Origin: Sanchytrium tribonematis
Lineage: Eukaryota; Sanchytriomycota; Sanchytriomycetes; Sanchytriales; Sanchytriaceae
DNA: 42,443 nucleotides
Direction: 5' to 3'
NCBI GenBank assembly: GCA_018985235.1
Contig: JADGIG010000020.1
Coordinates: 1-42,443 of the forward strand
The notes beneath the pieces are model-generated. The model did no database searches. It was given only the letters and a program-made list of their open reading frames with translations, and was not told the origin of the DNA. Below are positions 9,670-18,825 of this stretch, piece after piece (positions within the stretch are counted from its first letter, which is position 1; each line of letters begins with the position of its first letter). A program made the position numbers and the translations under genes.

Positions 9670-10794
9670 ATGTTTTGTAAACATGCCGGATGCAAAAGAA
9701 TGGCTTCAGTTTCAAATGAGTATTGCGGATCACACATCCCACATCATCAAGATACACATGATAAAACCTATTGCAATTTTTGCAAAACTTACATTCAAAA
9801 AAAAAAGTCAAGAAAGCATCCTTATGTATGCCCTCTTAGGCCAATTGTAAAATCCTATGTTCTAGAAAATATCAATGTCCCTCCAAATAATTACAATTCT
9901 GACAAACAGGTGCAAAATGTTGATATAAGTCTAAGAGATCTCACTTCATTAAAATTTTATAACGTTGAAGTGGAGTTCGAAATATTTGAAGAAATTGAAT
10001 CCGGAATAAAATACGCGGAATTTAAGAGCAATACTCAAGAAATACGGCTCGCTCAAATCGTTAGAAAATTAGTTGAAAAATTAGATATAAGCAATTTCTG
10101 CGTGATTGATTTTGGTAGTGGTAAAGCCGAATTGCTTCATCACATACGACTTGAGCTACACCAATACTCAAATCTAACTTTTGTGGCAGTCGACAAGCAA
10201 AGTTTTAAATTTAAGTTTGACCGATTGTTCAAATTTAACACTATTGATGGTAATTTCAAACTGGATCTTATGCCATGTAAATTTATGCGTCTCAAATGTG
10301 ATCTAAAGGATTTATTTATTTCAAATATTACCGAATTTAAAAAAATGCCAATACTGGGTAGTTGCAAACATCTATGTGGCGAAGCGACTGATTTTTCAAT
10401 TAATATGCTTTTAAATAATAGTTGCAAGGCATTTATTTTTGCTCCATGTTGTCATCACAGATGCAGAATTGACTCGTTACTATATGACGACGATGATTTG
10501 CCACTACAATCTCTTCAGAATTTTTCCAAGGCTAATCCTCATTATAATTTAGATGCCGATCCAAAAATTGCATTTAGGCAAATATTCTCAAGTTTGACAA
10601 AATTATCAAGCTGGGCAACATTATGCCCAGCTGCTGATAATTCTGATAAAATTGCTTCTGGCAATGATGCAAAGCTATTTATTGACTGGCTCAGAGGCCG
10701 GTATATTGAACGAAGGGGGTTTAAAGTTCAACATGCAATTTATTGCAATAAGACAGTTACTCCGGAAAATCGGGTAATGATTTGTTACAAATGA
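9670..10794 (+). CDS. TRM13: tRNA:Xm4 2'-O-methyltransferase Trm13
   Basis: Single exon, 374 aa from ATG. Trm13/CCDC76 2'-O-methylates position 4 of certain tRNAs using SAM. The N-terminus has a CxxxxC...H-type zinc motif (CKHAGCKRMA...EYCGSH), then a CHHC finger like that of U11-48K (YCNFCKTYIQ...HPYVC). The SAM site is around VIDFGSGKAELLHHI. The family signatures CKHLCGEATDFSI (near residue 231) and PCCHHRC (near 260) are both present. Length is within the family range. Confidence 0.95.
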   Translation: MFCKHAGCKRMASVSNEYCGSHIPHHQDTHDKTYCNFCKTYIQKKKSRKHPYVCPLRPIVKSYVLENINVPPNNYNSDKQVQNVDISLRDLTSLKFYNVEVEFEIFEEIESGIKYAEFKSNTQEIRLAQIVRKLVEKLDISNFCVIDFGSGKAELLHHIRLELHQYSNLTFVAVDKQSFKFKFDRLFKFNTIDGNFKLDLMPCKFMRLKCDLKDLFISNITEFKKMPILGSCKHLCGEATDFSINMLLNNSCKAFIFAPCCHHRCRIDSLLYDDDDLPLQSLQNFSKANPHYNLDADPKIAFRQIFSSLTKLSSWATLCPAADNSDKIASGNDAKLFIDWLRGRYIERRGFKVQHAIYCNKTVTPENRVMICYK

Positions 10795-10936
10795 AATGTT
10801 TGCGCCATAGAATCGTTTATGTTATGTAGTAGCATTAATTAATTTTTCATACGATTTCATTAATATCACTTTTACTCCAATCAAATGAGTTTTCAACATT
10901 TTATAATAAAAAATTTGCTTCAAAAGCAGTTGCACA

Positions 10937-11587
10937 ATGATCAACCGTACATATTTAACGGCATTTTGTCTTTGTAGCTTAGGTCTGTTATTTGTATTAA
11001 TTGGCCAATGCTTAACAATTAGCATTCTTGGCTCATTTGGAATTTGGATAACAATTGTTAATATTGCATATATTGGATTTTTGGCGCGAGTATTGATGTC
11101 GGGTGGGCTCAATGATCACAAAACAATCGCGATGATTGTTCATACATACTGTTTGTCCGGAATGACTTTTACGTCAACAATAGGACTAGATGTTGGCGGA
11201 GTAGCAATTCTTTCATTGGTGGGGAGCATTCTTGATATAATTGGAATGTGCATTTTAACGTTCTTACTTTTTTCAACCAAATTTAGTAATTTGCCCTTAA
11301 TCACCAAGCCAGATTCAAATTTGGTAAGAAACAGAGATACGAACTTAACCGAATTTACTGACTATTCTGAAGAACCGGGAATTTCCCCCAGAGACTCATA
11401 TTTTGGCGAAGAAAGGGCGGTTGCGAAATACGGATATGATGCAAATCCTTCAGATAATACAGAGTTAAGTTTTTCAAAAGGCGAAACTTTGTTTGTCGAA
11501 GTCACCGATAAAAATTGGTGGGCAGCTACTAATAACGGAGGCAAAAAAGGCATAGTTCCCGCAAACTACATGATTTTAAAAAAGTAA
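10937..11587 (+). CDS. SHO1: Sho1-type osmosensor (4 TM plus SH3)
   Basis: 216 aa from ATG. Four hydrophobic helices occupy about residues 5-115, with a short inter-helix loop (MSGGLNDHK). A cytosolic linker follows, then a C-terminal SH3 domain from about residue 155: AKYGYDANPSDNTELSFSKGE, then NWWAATNNGGKKGIVPANYM. In fungi Sho1 sits in the plasma membrane, and its SH3 recruits Pbs2 MAPKK to drive HOG signalling. It is shorter than ascomycete Sho1 (about 300 aa) because the linker is short. Its stop is 2 bp from the stop of the convergent oxygenase gene. Confidence 0.9.
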   Translation: MINRTYLTAFCLCSLGLLFVLIGQCLTISILGSFGIWITIVNIAYIGFLARVLMSGGLNDHKTIAMIVHTYCLSGMTFTSTIGLDVGGVAILSLVGSILDIIGMCILTFLLFSTKFSNLPLITKPDSNLVRNRDTNLTEFTDYSEEPGISPRDSYFGEERAVAKYGYDANPSDNTELSFSKGETLFVEVTDKNWWAATNNGGKKGIVPANYMILKK

Positions 11588-11589
11588 AT

Positions 11590-12606
11590 TTATTGTTCCA
11601 TTAACTTTATACCGCGCAATTCATTTTGCACAAAATCACCTGTAATTATTGGAGGGTAGTTCGGATTTTCACCGATTACAGGCTTCAGGGTAGTGTCCGG
11701 ATGCGCATGCAAAAATACAGTGGAAGAAGCTCGCCACAACGAGGTGCCACAAATTCTAGCCTTGTCTCTTTTAGCTATGGCACTATTGTCCGCAACAACT
11801 TCGTGATATCCAGCCACCACTTTGCCGCCTGTCACATATTCTAGCTGTTTTCCTGCCTGGATCAAAATTGTGCCACCTGGAATTTTAACAGGTATTTTTT
11901 TGCCAGTATTGCGAGCCCAAATATACAAACCAGGAAATCTTGCTTTGCCGTGCAAGGTAAGAAAATTAAGGTCGTAGTGAAAAGCAGCAAGTACATCACC
12001 TTCTTTAACATTTAACAAGTCACACCCAGTTGGTGCCAACAAATGTGGTCCTCCAGAGGTATATCTAGTAAATGTATCTTTTTGATGACCAAATCCGATG
12101 GCTGCCATTTCGCAAATAGTCATGCCTAAATCTGCGAGCAAACCACCCCATCTGTTCATTTTGTCTTCCCAATCTGATTTTAAAAGTTCTGGAATGACTG
12201 GATTCGCCGTTAGAGAAGAGTATTTCGCCGATAGGCAGTCACCAATTCTCCAAAAAAATCTCCACTTCGGATCAGGACCGTTCCATGCAGAAGGCTTGTC
12301 CTCTAGAGAATCTATTACCTTCTGACAATTTTGGTCGAAAGAGCACTTTGGATCCTCTGTGAATCCAGGTGTGGCACCAACCTGATAGCCAAATTCTTTT
12401 CTAACGTCTTTTAGTCTCTCATCGCAGGGTAATTCAAAATAATCCGTCATCAAGTCCAAGAATGCCTCATTATCTTTGAAAGTGATCCTTGGATCTCGTA
12501 CTAAGCAAGCTCCATACTGCTCCAACGCAGATGAAATAATGAAACAGCTTTCATCATCATCAGAGTTCAACAAATATTGAGAAATGTCGACTACCGGTAA
12601 ATCCAT
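11590..12606 (-). CDS. 2-oxoglutarate/Fe(II) oxygenase, isopenicillin N synthase-like fold
   Basis: 338 aa from the ATG at 12606. The N-terminal DIOX_N-like part (LPVVDISQYLL, ALEQYGACLVRDPR) precedes a 2OG-Fe(II) core. The metal facial triad is H210-x-D212 (FHYDLNFLTLHG) and distal H268 (VVAGYHEVV). Arg292-x-Ser294 (WRASS) would bind the 2OG carboxylate. FPGLYIW and PGGTILIQAGKQLEYVTGG are further family signatures. The substrate is unknown. The R-x-S lies about 24 residues after the distal His, a wider gap than in isopenicillin N synthase. No biosynthetic cluster surrounds it, so it is probably a stand-alone metabolic or protein-modifying oxygenase. Confidence 0.85.
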   Translation of the reverse strand: MDLPVVDISQYLLNSDDDESCFIISSALEQYGACLVRDPRITFKDNEAFLDLMTDYFELPCDERLKDVRKEFGYQVGATPGFTEDPKCSFDQNCQKVIDSLEDKPSAWNGPDPKWRFFWRIGDCLSAKYSSLTANPVIPELLKSDWEDKMNRWGGLLADLGMTICEMAAIGFGHQKDTFTRYTSGGPHLLAPTGCDLLNVKEGDVLAAFHYDLNFLTLHGKARFPGLYIWARNTGKKIPVKIPGGTILIQAGKQLEYVTGGKVVAGYHEVVADNSAIAKRDKARICGTSLWRASSTVFLHAHPDTTLKPVIGENPNYPPIITGDFVQNELRGIKLMEQ

Positions 12607-12695
12607 AGAAGATATCAATTTGACGCGATGTCTCCTTTAAATATTTCGAAAGTTGCGTGATTTGCCGCTTTATCAACATCATCATTTGTATTATT

Positions 12696-13077
12696 TTATT
12701 GACTTTTTTTTGGGCTTGAGCTATCTTTTCGGTCGCCTTGCTTAGCTTCTGCTTCTTCTTTCGCTCTCAATTCAGCGATTTCAGATTTTGTCAAAAAACG
12801 ACCACCGGGACCTAAATAAAATAAAACAACCTCTCATTCTACTCATTGCGTGTTTGTGTCTACTTTCATGGAGATAAGGTTTCCTGGCCTTAGGGTATTT
12901 TGCCTCCATTCTAGCTCGTTGGTCTCGTCTTTTAAGAATTCTATGATACTGCTTAGCATTAACGTACAATGGATCACTAAATCCCATTTCCTCTTGCGGT
13001 TGATTAAACATTGATGTAGGAAACGCGTAATTGTGCTGAGGGTCTGACGATTGTTGAGTCAAATTTTGTTGATTCAT
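12696..13077 (-). CDS. HAP2: CCAAT-binding factor subunit NF-YA / Hap2
   Basis: Two exons, 13077-12831 and 12811-12696, 120 aa. The CBFB/NF-YA core is complete only after splicing: [19 protein letters not shown] (NF-YB/YC-binding helix), then [26 protein letters not shown] (DNA-contact helix). The unspliced frame would read [13 protein letters not shown] and lose the invariant PGGRF. The subunit joins the NF-YB/NF-YC dimer and inserts into the CCAAT minor groove. The protein is small compared with animal NF-YA because the Gln-rich activation domain is reduced to about 35 residues. A CCAAT lies 75 bp upstream of its start, which would allow autoregulation. Confidence 0.95.
12812..12830 (-). 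other. 19-nt intron in HAP2/NF-YA
   Basis: On the minus strand GTTGTTTTATTTTATTTAG, phase 1, splitting the conserved RG|PGGRF of the DNA-binding segment. This is one of the best-supported short introns, since the NF-YA core is nearly invariant. Confidence 0.95.
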
Positions 13078-13151
13078 GTTTCAAAATGGCTTAAAATTTA
13101 CAGTTCAAAAATTTATGGACTTCTAACGGTAATCTCTGTAATGATATGCTT

Positions 13152-13156
13152 CCAAT
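13152..13156 (+). promoter_or_regulatory. CCAAT element upstream of HAP2
   Basis: CCAAT about 75 bp before the HAP2 start codon, between it and the uL2 stop. The flanking bases fit the NF-Y consensus only partly. Confidence 0.3.
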
Positions 13157-13213
13157 TTGGTGTGCGAAAATAGATACTAAAGGAGTACTAGTTGAAGGCA
13201 TCATAATATGCAT

Positions 13214-13978
13214 TTATTTTTCCAACAGCTTCTTTGAACCTCTTAGTAGACCTGTTCTTCTTGCAGCGATTAAACCAACTTTCTGACCAGGGCAAGCTTC
13301 TCTGCTAATGGTCGAGGCATGACCAATATGTTGATGATTACCACCACCGTGAGGATGATCCACTGGATTCATAGCCACACCTCTAGTTTTAGGCCAACAA
13401 TTTCTTTTTCTCTTCATTAAATGATGCTTTCTACCTGCCTTTAACATTGGCTTATCGATTCTACCACCACCAGCAACTAAACCAACCATTGCTCTGCAGC
13501 GAGAGGAAATAATCTTCTTGGAGCCACTAGGTAGTCTAACTCTACTAGTTCCGTCTTCCGAATGTCCAATAATTTGAGCATAATTACCAGAAGCACGGGC
13601 GTATGCACCTCTGTCACCTTCTCGTTCTTCGACGTTACAAATAATGGTACCTTCAGGCATAGAACCGATTGGCAAAATATTTCCAATTGTTAGTTGCGCA
13701 TTTTTACCAGCATTAATTTTTTGACCTGCGAACATACCTTCAGCCGCAACAATCAATTCGTGGTCCGTCTTGTGCTTGTATGGGTTTCGAAACTTGATTT
13801 TTGCAAGTGGCGCACCACGACCAGGATCGTGAAGGATTTCTGTTACTGTACCAGTGATATATCCATTTCTTTCTGTGTAGTCTAATTTTCTTAACTTAGC
13901 TGCTCCTTTTCTGTGCTTCACATGGGCAGTAAATATACTACCTCTACCTTTACGTTGGACACGAATTACACGACCCAT
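13214..13978 (-). CDS. RPL2: Large ribosomal subunit protein uL2 (L8)
   Basis: Single exon, 254 aa, the usual length for eukaryotic cytosolic uL2. It opens [16 protein letters not shown] and carries the eukaryotic [14 protein letters not shown] and the universal [14 protein letters not shown], which reaches the peptidyl-transferase region. The C-terminus is [23 protein letters not shown] sits 50 bp upstream of the start, a plausible NF-Y site. No intron is present, unusual only because many fungi keep introns in ribosomal protein genes. Confidence 0.98.
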   Translation of the reverse strand: MGRVIRVQRKGRGSIFTAHVKHRKGAAKLRKLDYTERNGYITGTVTEILHDPGRGAPLAKIKFRNPYKHKTDHELIVAAEGMFAGQKINAGKNAQLTIGNILPIGSMPEGTIICNVEEREGDRGAYARASGNYAQIIGHSEDGTSRVRLPSGSKKIISSRCRAMVGLVAGGGRIDKPMLKAGRKHHLMKRKRNCWPKTRGVAMNPVDHPHGGGNHQHIGHASTISREACPGQKVGLIAARRTGLLRGSKKLLEK

Positions 13979-14027
13979 TTGAAAGTCTTTTAAACAAGAA
14001 AGTACCTACTCCAAATCGTGATTGTGA

Positions 14028-14032
14028 CCAAT
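14028..14032 (+). promoter_or_regulatory. CCAAT box upstream of uL2
   Basis: ACCAATCA, 50 bp from the uL2 start codon and matching the NF-Y consensus RRCCAATSR closely. It lies between uL2 and the YANK kinase stop. Confidence 0.45.
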
Positions 14033-14091
14033 CAAATCCAACTTTTTTGAAACTGATTTCCGAATAGAATTATTAATAACTAAATTTATTT

Positions 14092-15267
14092 TCACTGACC
14101 ATCGGCCTTGGATGTAACGTCATAAACTACTGGCAAATCGGCAAAATCGGCCTTATCTAACATTGGTTTCTTAGTTGGCTTGGTATAATCCAATGTGATA
14201 AATTGATCAATCATTTGTTGATGTTCTTTTGTAGGAGCAGCCAACGGCTTCTTTGACTTCTTTTTTTGCTTAAGAGGATTCTCTTCTAAAAGCAGCTCCT
14301 CTAGCTCATGAGTAGCGTCAAAATTCGGTCTTTTTGACTAAATAAAATTAAATTACATCTGGAACAAATGGAGCAGCGCAACCTTTTTTCGCCATTTCTT
14401 CCCAAGGACTTCTTTTCAACCATGGTTCTTGTTTCAGACGCTCAAATCCTGTGCATCCTAATCTCGATTTGACATCTCTATTTATGAACTTCTTAACACA
14501 ATCAATACATTCCTGGCTAACATGCTGGGTAGCATTGTCCGGAAAATGAAGTGGGTCGTGCAAGATAGCATGGGTAAGAGCATCATTAGTCTTGCCACGA
14601 AACGGTCTTTTCCCGAACAAAAATTCGTAAAGCATCACCCCCAGCGACCAATAGTCGACACTACTTCCGTATCCCTGTTTTGCCAGAATTTCCGGTGCCA
14701 TATAAGCCATCGAACCTGCGATACTTGTTAATAATTTGTTAGGTTTCAAATAGACTGCAATATTAAAATCAGTCAGGTGAGCATGTCCTTTTTCGTCCAA
14801 TAAAACATTATCAGGCTTTATGTCTCTATGAACAACATTATGACTATGTAAATAATTTAATGCTAAAGCAATTTCTGCAGTATAAAATTGAACAACATCT
14901 TCTTTCAAACTCCCTTGGCGATCTATATGAAAACGGATATCGCCTCCCAGCATCAAATCGAGAACCATAAATAGGTTTTCATCATCTTGAAAAGCGAACC
15001 TAAGATTCACAACTAAAGGGAACTCCACTTCTTCTAATAATCTTCTTTCTTGTATGATATTATCTACTGCTTTCATCTTTATACACTTGGCTTTGTTAAT
15101 ATATTTTAAAGCATAAAGTTTTTTATCTTTCTTATGTTGAACAACTCGTACTTTACCAAACGCGCCTTAATTAGTGTGAATATACCTTTACCCACGCTTC
15201 TCATGAGCTCAAAATGGGATAGTTCTACCTCCCCATCATAATTTTCTTTAGAAGATCCACAGCCCAT
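14092..15267 (-). CDS. STK32/YANK-type AGC kinase, predicted dual-acylated
   Basis: Three exons: 15267-15186, 15165-14357 and 14337-14092; 378 aa. The N-terminus MGCGSSKE is a strong myristoylation site (Gly2) with an adjacent palmitoylatable Cys3, suggesting plasma-membrane anchoring. Splicing rebuilds the glycine loop (SVGKG|AFGKV). Later motifs are HRDIKPDN, GSMAYMAPE and a DFN (DFNIAVYL) in place of DFG, which is the normal signature of the YANK/STK32 branch. The C-terminal exon supplies the AGC tail (PFVPD|SKRPNFDATHELEELLLEENPL, shown in parts), ending KADGQ. Substrates of this family are poorly known. Confidence 0.93.
14338..14356 (-). other. 19-nt intron (second) in the YANK kinase gene
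   Basis: On the minus strand GTAATTTAATTTTATTTAG, phase 0, between PFVPD and SKRPNFD. The downstream exon matches the conserved STK32 tail (THELEELLLE), so the junction is well supported. Confidence 0.92.
15166..15185 (-). other. 20-nt intron (first) in the YANK kinase gene
   Basis: On the minus strand GTATATTCACACTAATTAAG, phase 1, interrupting the glycine-rich loop GKG|AFGKV. The loop is invariant in kinases, so the boundary is essentially certain. Confidence 0.95.
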
Positions 15268-15368
15268 TTAGCTTGTTTCAAAGAGGGGCAAGTGTTTAAA
15301 TATTATATGATACGATGATATAATTTCAAGATACATATAAAAGAATTTATTCATAAATGCATCGGTTG

Positions 15369-16674
15369 TCAAAATTCAACTTTCTCGTCACTTTTGTCTT
15401 CCGGTCCAATGAGAGCCTCTAATTCATCTGGCACAGCTTGTTCTTTTGGCAATAACGACAATCCAAGCAGAGGAATGAATAGCAAAAGAGAACGAAGAAT
15501 TATCAGCTTTTCCAAACCTTCGAATTGGTGAGGTGTAATGTGATATCTGTCTAATAACCAGCTTCCAATAAAAGACCCCACATCCGAAGTGGTATTAATC
15601 CAAGACATCATAAAGGCATAAAGAGAATTAGCAATAGGACTTGGGCATACTGTGGCACAATATATCAACAAAGGCATGCCAGAGAGTCGACCTAAGACAC
15701 TTAATAAAATATTATATATTACCAAAAACCACAGATCTGACATCAGGTAGAGGTTGTATCGCTTAAACTGTATTAGATCTCCTAAAGAAAGCACACTTGT
15801 TACTAAATAAGCCATAATTACTTATGGTCGTCCATATAGTGACTTCTCTAATGTTTGCCATGCTCAAATATCTTTGAAATAGCCAACTTCCCAGTGCCAT
15901 CCCAAAGAATGAAAATGTATCAGCATATCCCAGAATTTGGGCATCCATGCCAATGCTCAGCCTGAAATATGTCATACCCTCGTAGACAGATATTGATGTT
16001 GAATTTTGAATAAAGAAAAACAACATCGGATGAAATATCTCAGGGCTAAAAAATGCCGAAAATACTAGCTTCAGTTTTGAATATATTTGTTGAAAGGGTG
16101 TTCGTTCGGACTCTACAGATTTGTATAGCAAGGAAATTATCATTACAAAAAACGAACAGGGTATCAACAATTTGATAAAAAAGCTAGTACCATAATTTAT
16201 AACAACGTATCCTCCACCTAAAGAGCTAATAATCCCTCCAACAGCAAAAGCTATTGTTGTGCTACTTTGTATTTTAGTATTAAATATTCTGGAAGACAAG
16301 CTGAGATTTGTCCATTTGATCATTTCGCCACCCATGACAACAGAGGCCATAGCACCTCCCAAATTTAAGGCAAGCATAGATAATGTTAATTGAATTGGAT
16401 CAATACTATTATAGATTCCAAACAGTCCCAAACATAAAATTAAATTTGATAATATAAGATAGGCTTTTGGCATCGGCTTTAAGTCCATCATCATTCCAAA
16501 TATCAACTTCATATTCCATGGCTGTTTGGCAATTGTTTTCAGAAGTGTCGCCTGACTAGGATCTAATAAAAACTTATCCCTGAATACTATACTCAGAACA
16601 ATATTTATATAGTTTCGCAATCCAGCAAAGCAACTGACGAATCCTGTTAGCCAAATGAATGATATTCCTTCCAT
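15369..16674 (-). CDS. BT1/folate-biopterin-type MFS transporter
   Basis: Two exons, 16674-15822 and 15802-15369, 428 aa. It is a polytopic membrane protein with about 11-12 hydrophobic helices. Early motifs FRDKFLLDPSQATLLKTIAK and PWNMKLIFGMMMD resemble the BT1 family, where a W-x-x-K-x-x-x-G-x-x-x-D segment ends helix 2. A second half with SWINTTSDVGSFIGSWLL supports this. Known members move folates, biopterin or related organic anions; the substrate here cannot be read from sequence. The C-terminus is short, acidic and cytosolic (PEDKSDEKVEF). Confidence 0.8.
15803..15821 (-). other. 19-nt intron in the BT1-type transporter gene
   Basis: On the minus strand GTAATTATGGCTTATTTAG, phase 1, joining WTTI|ITSVLSLGD within a membrane helix and merging two overlapping frames into one full-length transporter. 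Confidence 0.9.
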
Positions 16675-16744
16675 AGAAATTTAACTGAGCAATGTTTTAG
16701 ATTTTTATTCAAAAAATTTGATGAAATTGATTTTTAGTGGCTGA

Positions 16745-17035
16745 ATGCAGTCATTTGAAGCAGACGCAAAAAATCTATTTCAAGAGTGGGAAACAAGATC
16801 ATTTCAATTGACATTAGAAAATAAAAAAAATAATGAAGTTGAACACGAGGAAGTTAATATTTCGGCAGAAATGAGGACACGAAAGTCCTCTATTGCATCA
16901 GTTATGTCAAAGATCAAGGTTATAGGAAAATCAAGTACAACATTAAATAGAAATGAGAAGGAAGAGACGAAAAAAAATGGACTAGGCACACTGAGAATGG
17001 GCACCCGAAAATCAATAATATCTGACAGTAAATAA
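16745..17035 (+). CDS. Small basic Ser/Lys-rich hypothetical protein
   Basis: 96 aa from ATG. Not recognised. The N-terminal 30 residues could form an amphipathic helix (MQSFEADAKNLFQEWETRSF). The rest holds three R-K-S motifs (RTRKSSIASVM, TRKSIISD and similar), which look like basophilic kinase target sites. There are no membrane segments. It shares a 70-bp divergent promoter with the BT1 transporter. Coding status rests on an ATG start, composition and position only. Confidence 0.55.
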   Translation: MQSFEADAKNLFQEWETRSFQLTLENKKNNEVEHEEVNISAEMRTRKSSIASVMSKIKVIGKSSTTLNRNEKEETKKNGLGTLRMGTRKSIISDSK

Positions 17036-17213
17036 TGTAAATAGTTTTTAGTTTAGTAAACTAAAATTAGCTTCCCCATTTATTTGCCTCTAATTTACGA
17101 TATATCATGCCTCTGAGCCTTAACTTGCTTGTAAAGAAAGATTTTTAAATCTGATCAGTAGGTTAAAAAAACACATAACGTGGCCTTTAATCTTAAATAT
17201 GAAGAATTTTTAT

Positions 17214-17990
17214 TTAGCATCCACCAACTAAAATATTGCGAATATATGCATGCTTTTCCATGTTATTGTTTGGCCGAGTAGACGCAATGCACAAGGGATC
17301 TTCAATTCCGTCACAAAAAGTTATATTTTCAGATGTGATCCATATTTCACCGTCGTACTGTCGATACCCTAGTGCCAAACCTGGCAAGAATGGCACTAAA
17401 TCATTTTCATGCGTGATACGTTTATATATGATATTAGAATTTTTCATAATTTCTGTAAATTCATAATTTCCCACTCTTGGTGACTCAATTGTCAAAAGCT
17501 TCACCGCAAGGTTCAGTCTTAAATTTAATTCTAAACTTAATAAGTTAGCTAGACTGCCACCCATTGAATGGCCTAGCACTAGAACATCTAATTTTTGGGA
17601 TAATATGATAGGAAGGATCAGGGTTCGTACGCTTTTGTACGCATTGAACCAACCATTATGAACTTTGGGTACGGATTTGATATCATTTCTAATTCTTGGC
17701 ATGAAATTGGGAAAAGCGAGCGGTACTAAATAAACGTTGACATCCAAAAGCCAGTCTTTCAAAACCACTGAGCCTTGAAATGAAATGACTAGATGAGTTT
17801 TGTTTTTCACCAACACCGCCACAATCGAGTTCTTTTGAATTCTAGTAACAAAAGTGAAGTCAGTTGAGCAGTGTATGCAATTGTAGGTTTGAAGGGATGT
17901 CTCATTGCAATAAGCAATTCCAGCCAAGTCGGAATAATAAGCCACATCACTATAATAATTAATAAATGCAAAAATCAAGGTGATAAACAT
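17214..17990 (-). CDS. Secreted class 3 lipase (alpha/beta hydrolase)
   Basis: 258 aa. The N-terminus MFITLIFAFINYYSD looks like a short signal peptide. The class 3 lipase core follows: LVISFQGS (oxyanion strand), VHNGWFNAY, then the nucleophile elbow GHSMGG with Ser142. The catalytic Asp197 (HENDLVPFLP) and His247 (EKHAYI) complete the triad. Cysteines are paired late in the chain (TFCDGIEDPLC), as in secreted fungal lipases and feruloyl esterase A-like enzymes. Substrate preference cannot be assigned. Roughly 178 bp separate its stop from the preceding convergent small gene. Confidence 0.92.
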   Translation of the reverse strand: MFITLIFAFINYYSDVAYYSDLAGIAYCNETSLQTYNCIHCSTDFTFVTRIQKNSIVAVLVKNKTHLVISFQGSVVLKDWLLDVNVYLVPLAFPNFMPRIRNDIKSVPKVHNGWFNAYKSVRTLILPIILSQKLDVLVLGHSMGGSLANLLSLELNLRLNLAVKLLTIESPRVGNYEFTEIMKNSNIIYKRITHENDLVPFLPGLALGYRQYDGEIWITSENITFCDGIEDPLCIASTRPNNNMEKHAYIRNILVGGC

Positions 17991-18087
17991 ATTAAAATTG
18001 CCTCTTCCTCTCTTAACCTTCTTTAAAAAATCGTTTACGGTCTACAATCGCCTCATGCACCTCGTGTAAGGTTTGCGAAAATAGGCC

Positions 18088-18792
18088 ATGGGCCGCAAAC
18101 AATTGGTTTCCAATTCATCAAAAGAGGCAGAAACTATGCACTTGGAAACGCATGATGATTTTGCGGCTAAAGAAACAGAAGAGGAAACATTACATATAGA
18201 AAGTGAAGAAATGGTCTTAAACAAAGATATTGATGAATTAAATTTTAAAATTGAGACGAATCAAAAACCAACTATGGGAGATACTTCAACTGTGAATGAT
18301 GATGAGCAATATCAGTCACTAAGAATTAAAGATTATCAAAATTTTGTTCCAACTGAGGAATCAAATATTGTGTGGAAAAAAAACAAATCTAAGCGCTCTC
18401 CTCAGGTGTCTTTTCCACCAAGGTTCATTAATTCTGGCAAGGATCTTAAAGTTACAAACTCTAAATCAAAGGTTGCATCCGATATTAATCCTTTTACTTA
18501 TTTGAATGTAATTTCAACTTCAGGTGTTTTGGAAGATCAAAAGTCTTTTCAAGTCATATCTGATATTGTCCGTTTTTGGCAAATCGAGTATCGAAAACGT
18601 ATCAATTTGGAAACAAGACTAGTGAACCGATCAAGGGATTTGGGACAGAATTATGTGAAATTCTTAGAAGGTTTGGTGGAAGAGTGGATGATGCGTTATG
18701 AGTGTGAAAAATTAAGGCAAAACAACTTGGATCGATTGTCAAACGATAACGAACTTTTAGCTGAGTATTTAAAAAAATTTAATAAATTGTAA
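18088..18792 (+). CDS. Hypothetical protein with C-terminal helical domain
   Basis: 234 aa from ATG. Not recognised. The first 80 residues are acidic and disordered (ETEEETLHIESEEMVLNKDI), the middle Lys/Ser-rich. The last 90 residues look helical and coiled-coil prone (DIVRFWQIEYRKRINLETRL, then YECEKLRQNNLDRLSNDNEL). It is divergent from the lipase gene over about 97 bp, and its stop is 34 bp from the convergent WOPR gene. Confidence 0.65.
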   Translation: MGRKQLVSNSSKEAETMHLETHDDFAAKETEEETLHIESEEMVLNKDIDELNFKIETNQKPTMGDTSTVNDDEQYQSLRIKDYQNFVPTEESNIVWKKNKSKRSPQVSFPPRFINSGKDLKVTNSKSKVASDINPFTYLNVISTSGVLEDQKSFQVISDIVRFWQIEYRKRINLETRLVNRSRDLGQNYVKFLEGLVEEWMMRYECEKLRQNNLDRLSNDNELLAEYLKKFNKL

Positions 18793-18825
18793 GTCAAAGT
18801 AGCCAGAGGAATTTTATTTAAATTT

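Noticed and set aside
18066-18084. Perfect 19-nt GTAAGG...ATAG string just upstream of the 18088 start codon
   Set aside because: The upstream ATG at 18055 would be out of frame after splicing, and the acceptor lacks the usual TAAT context. At most a 5' UTR intron.
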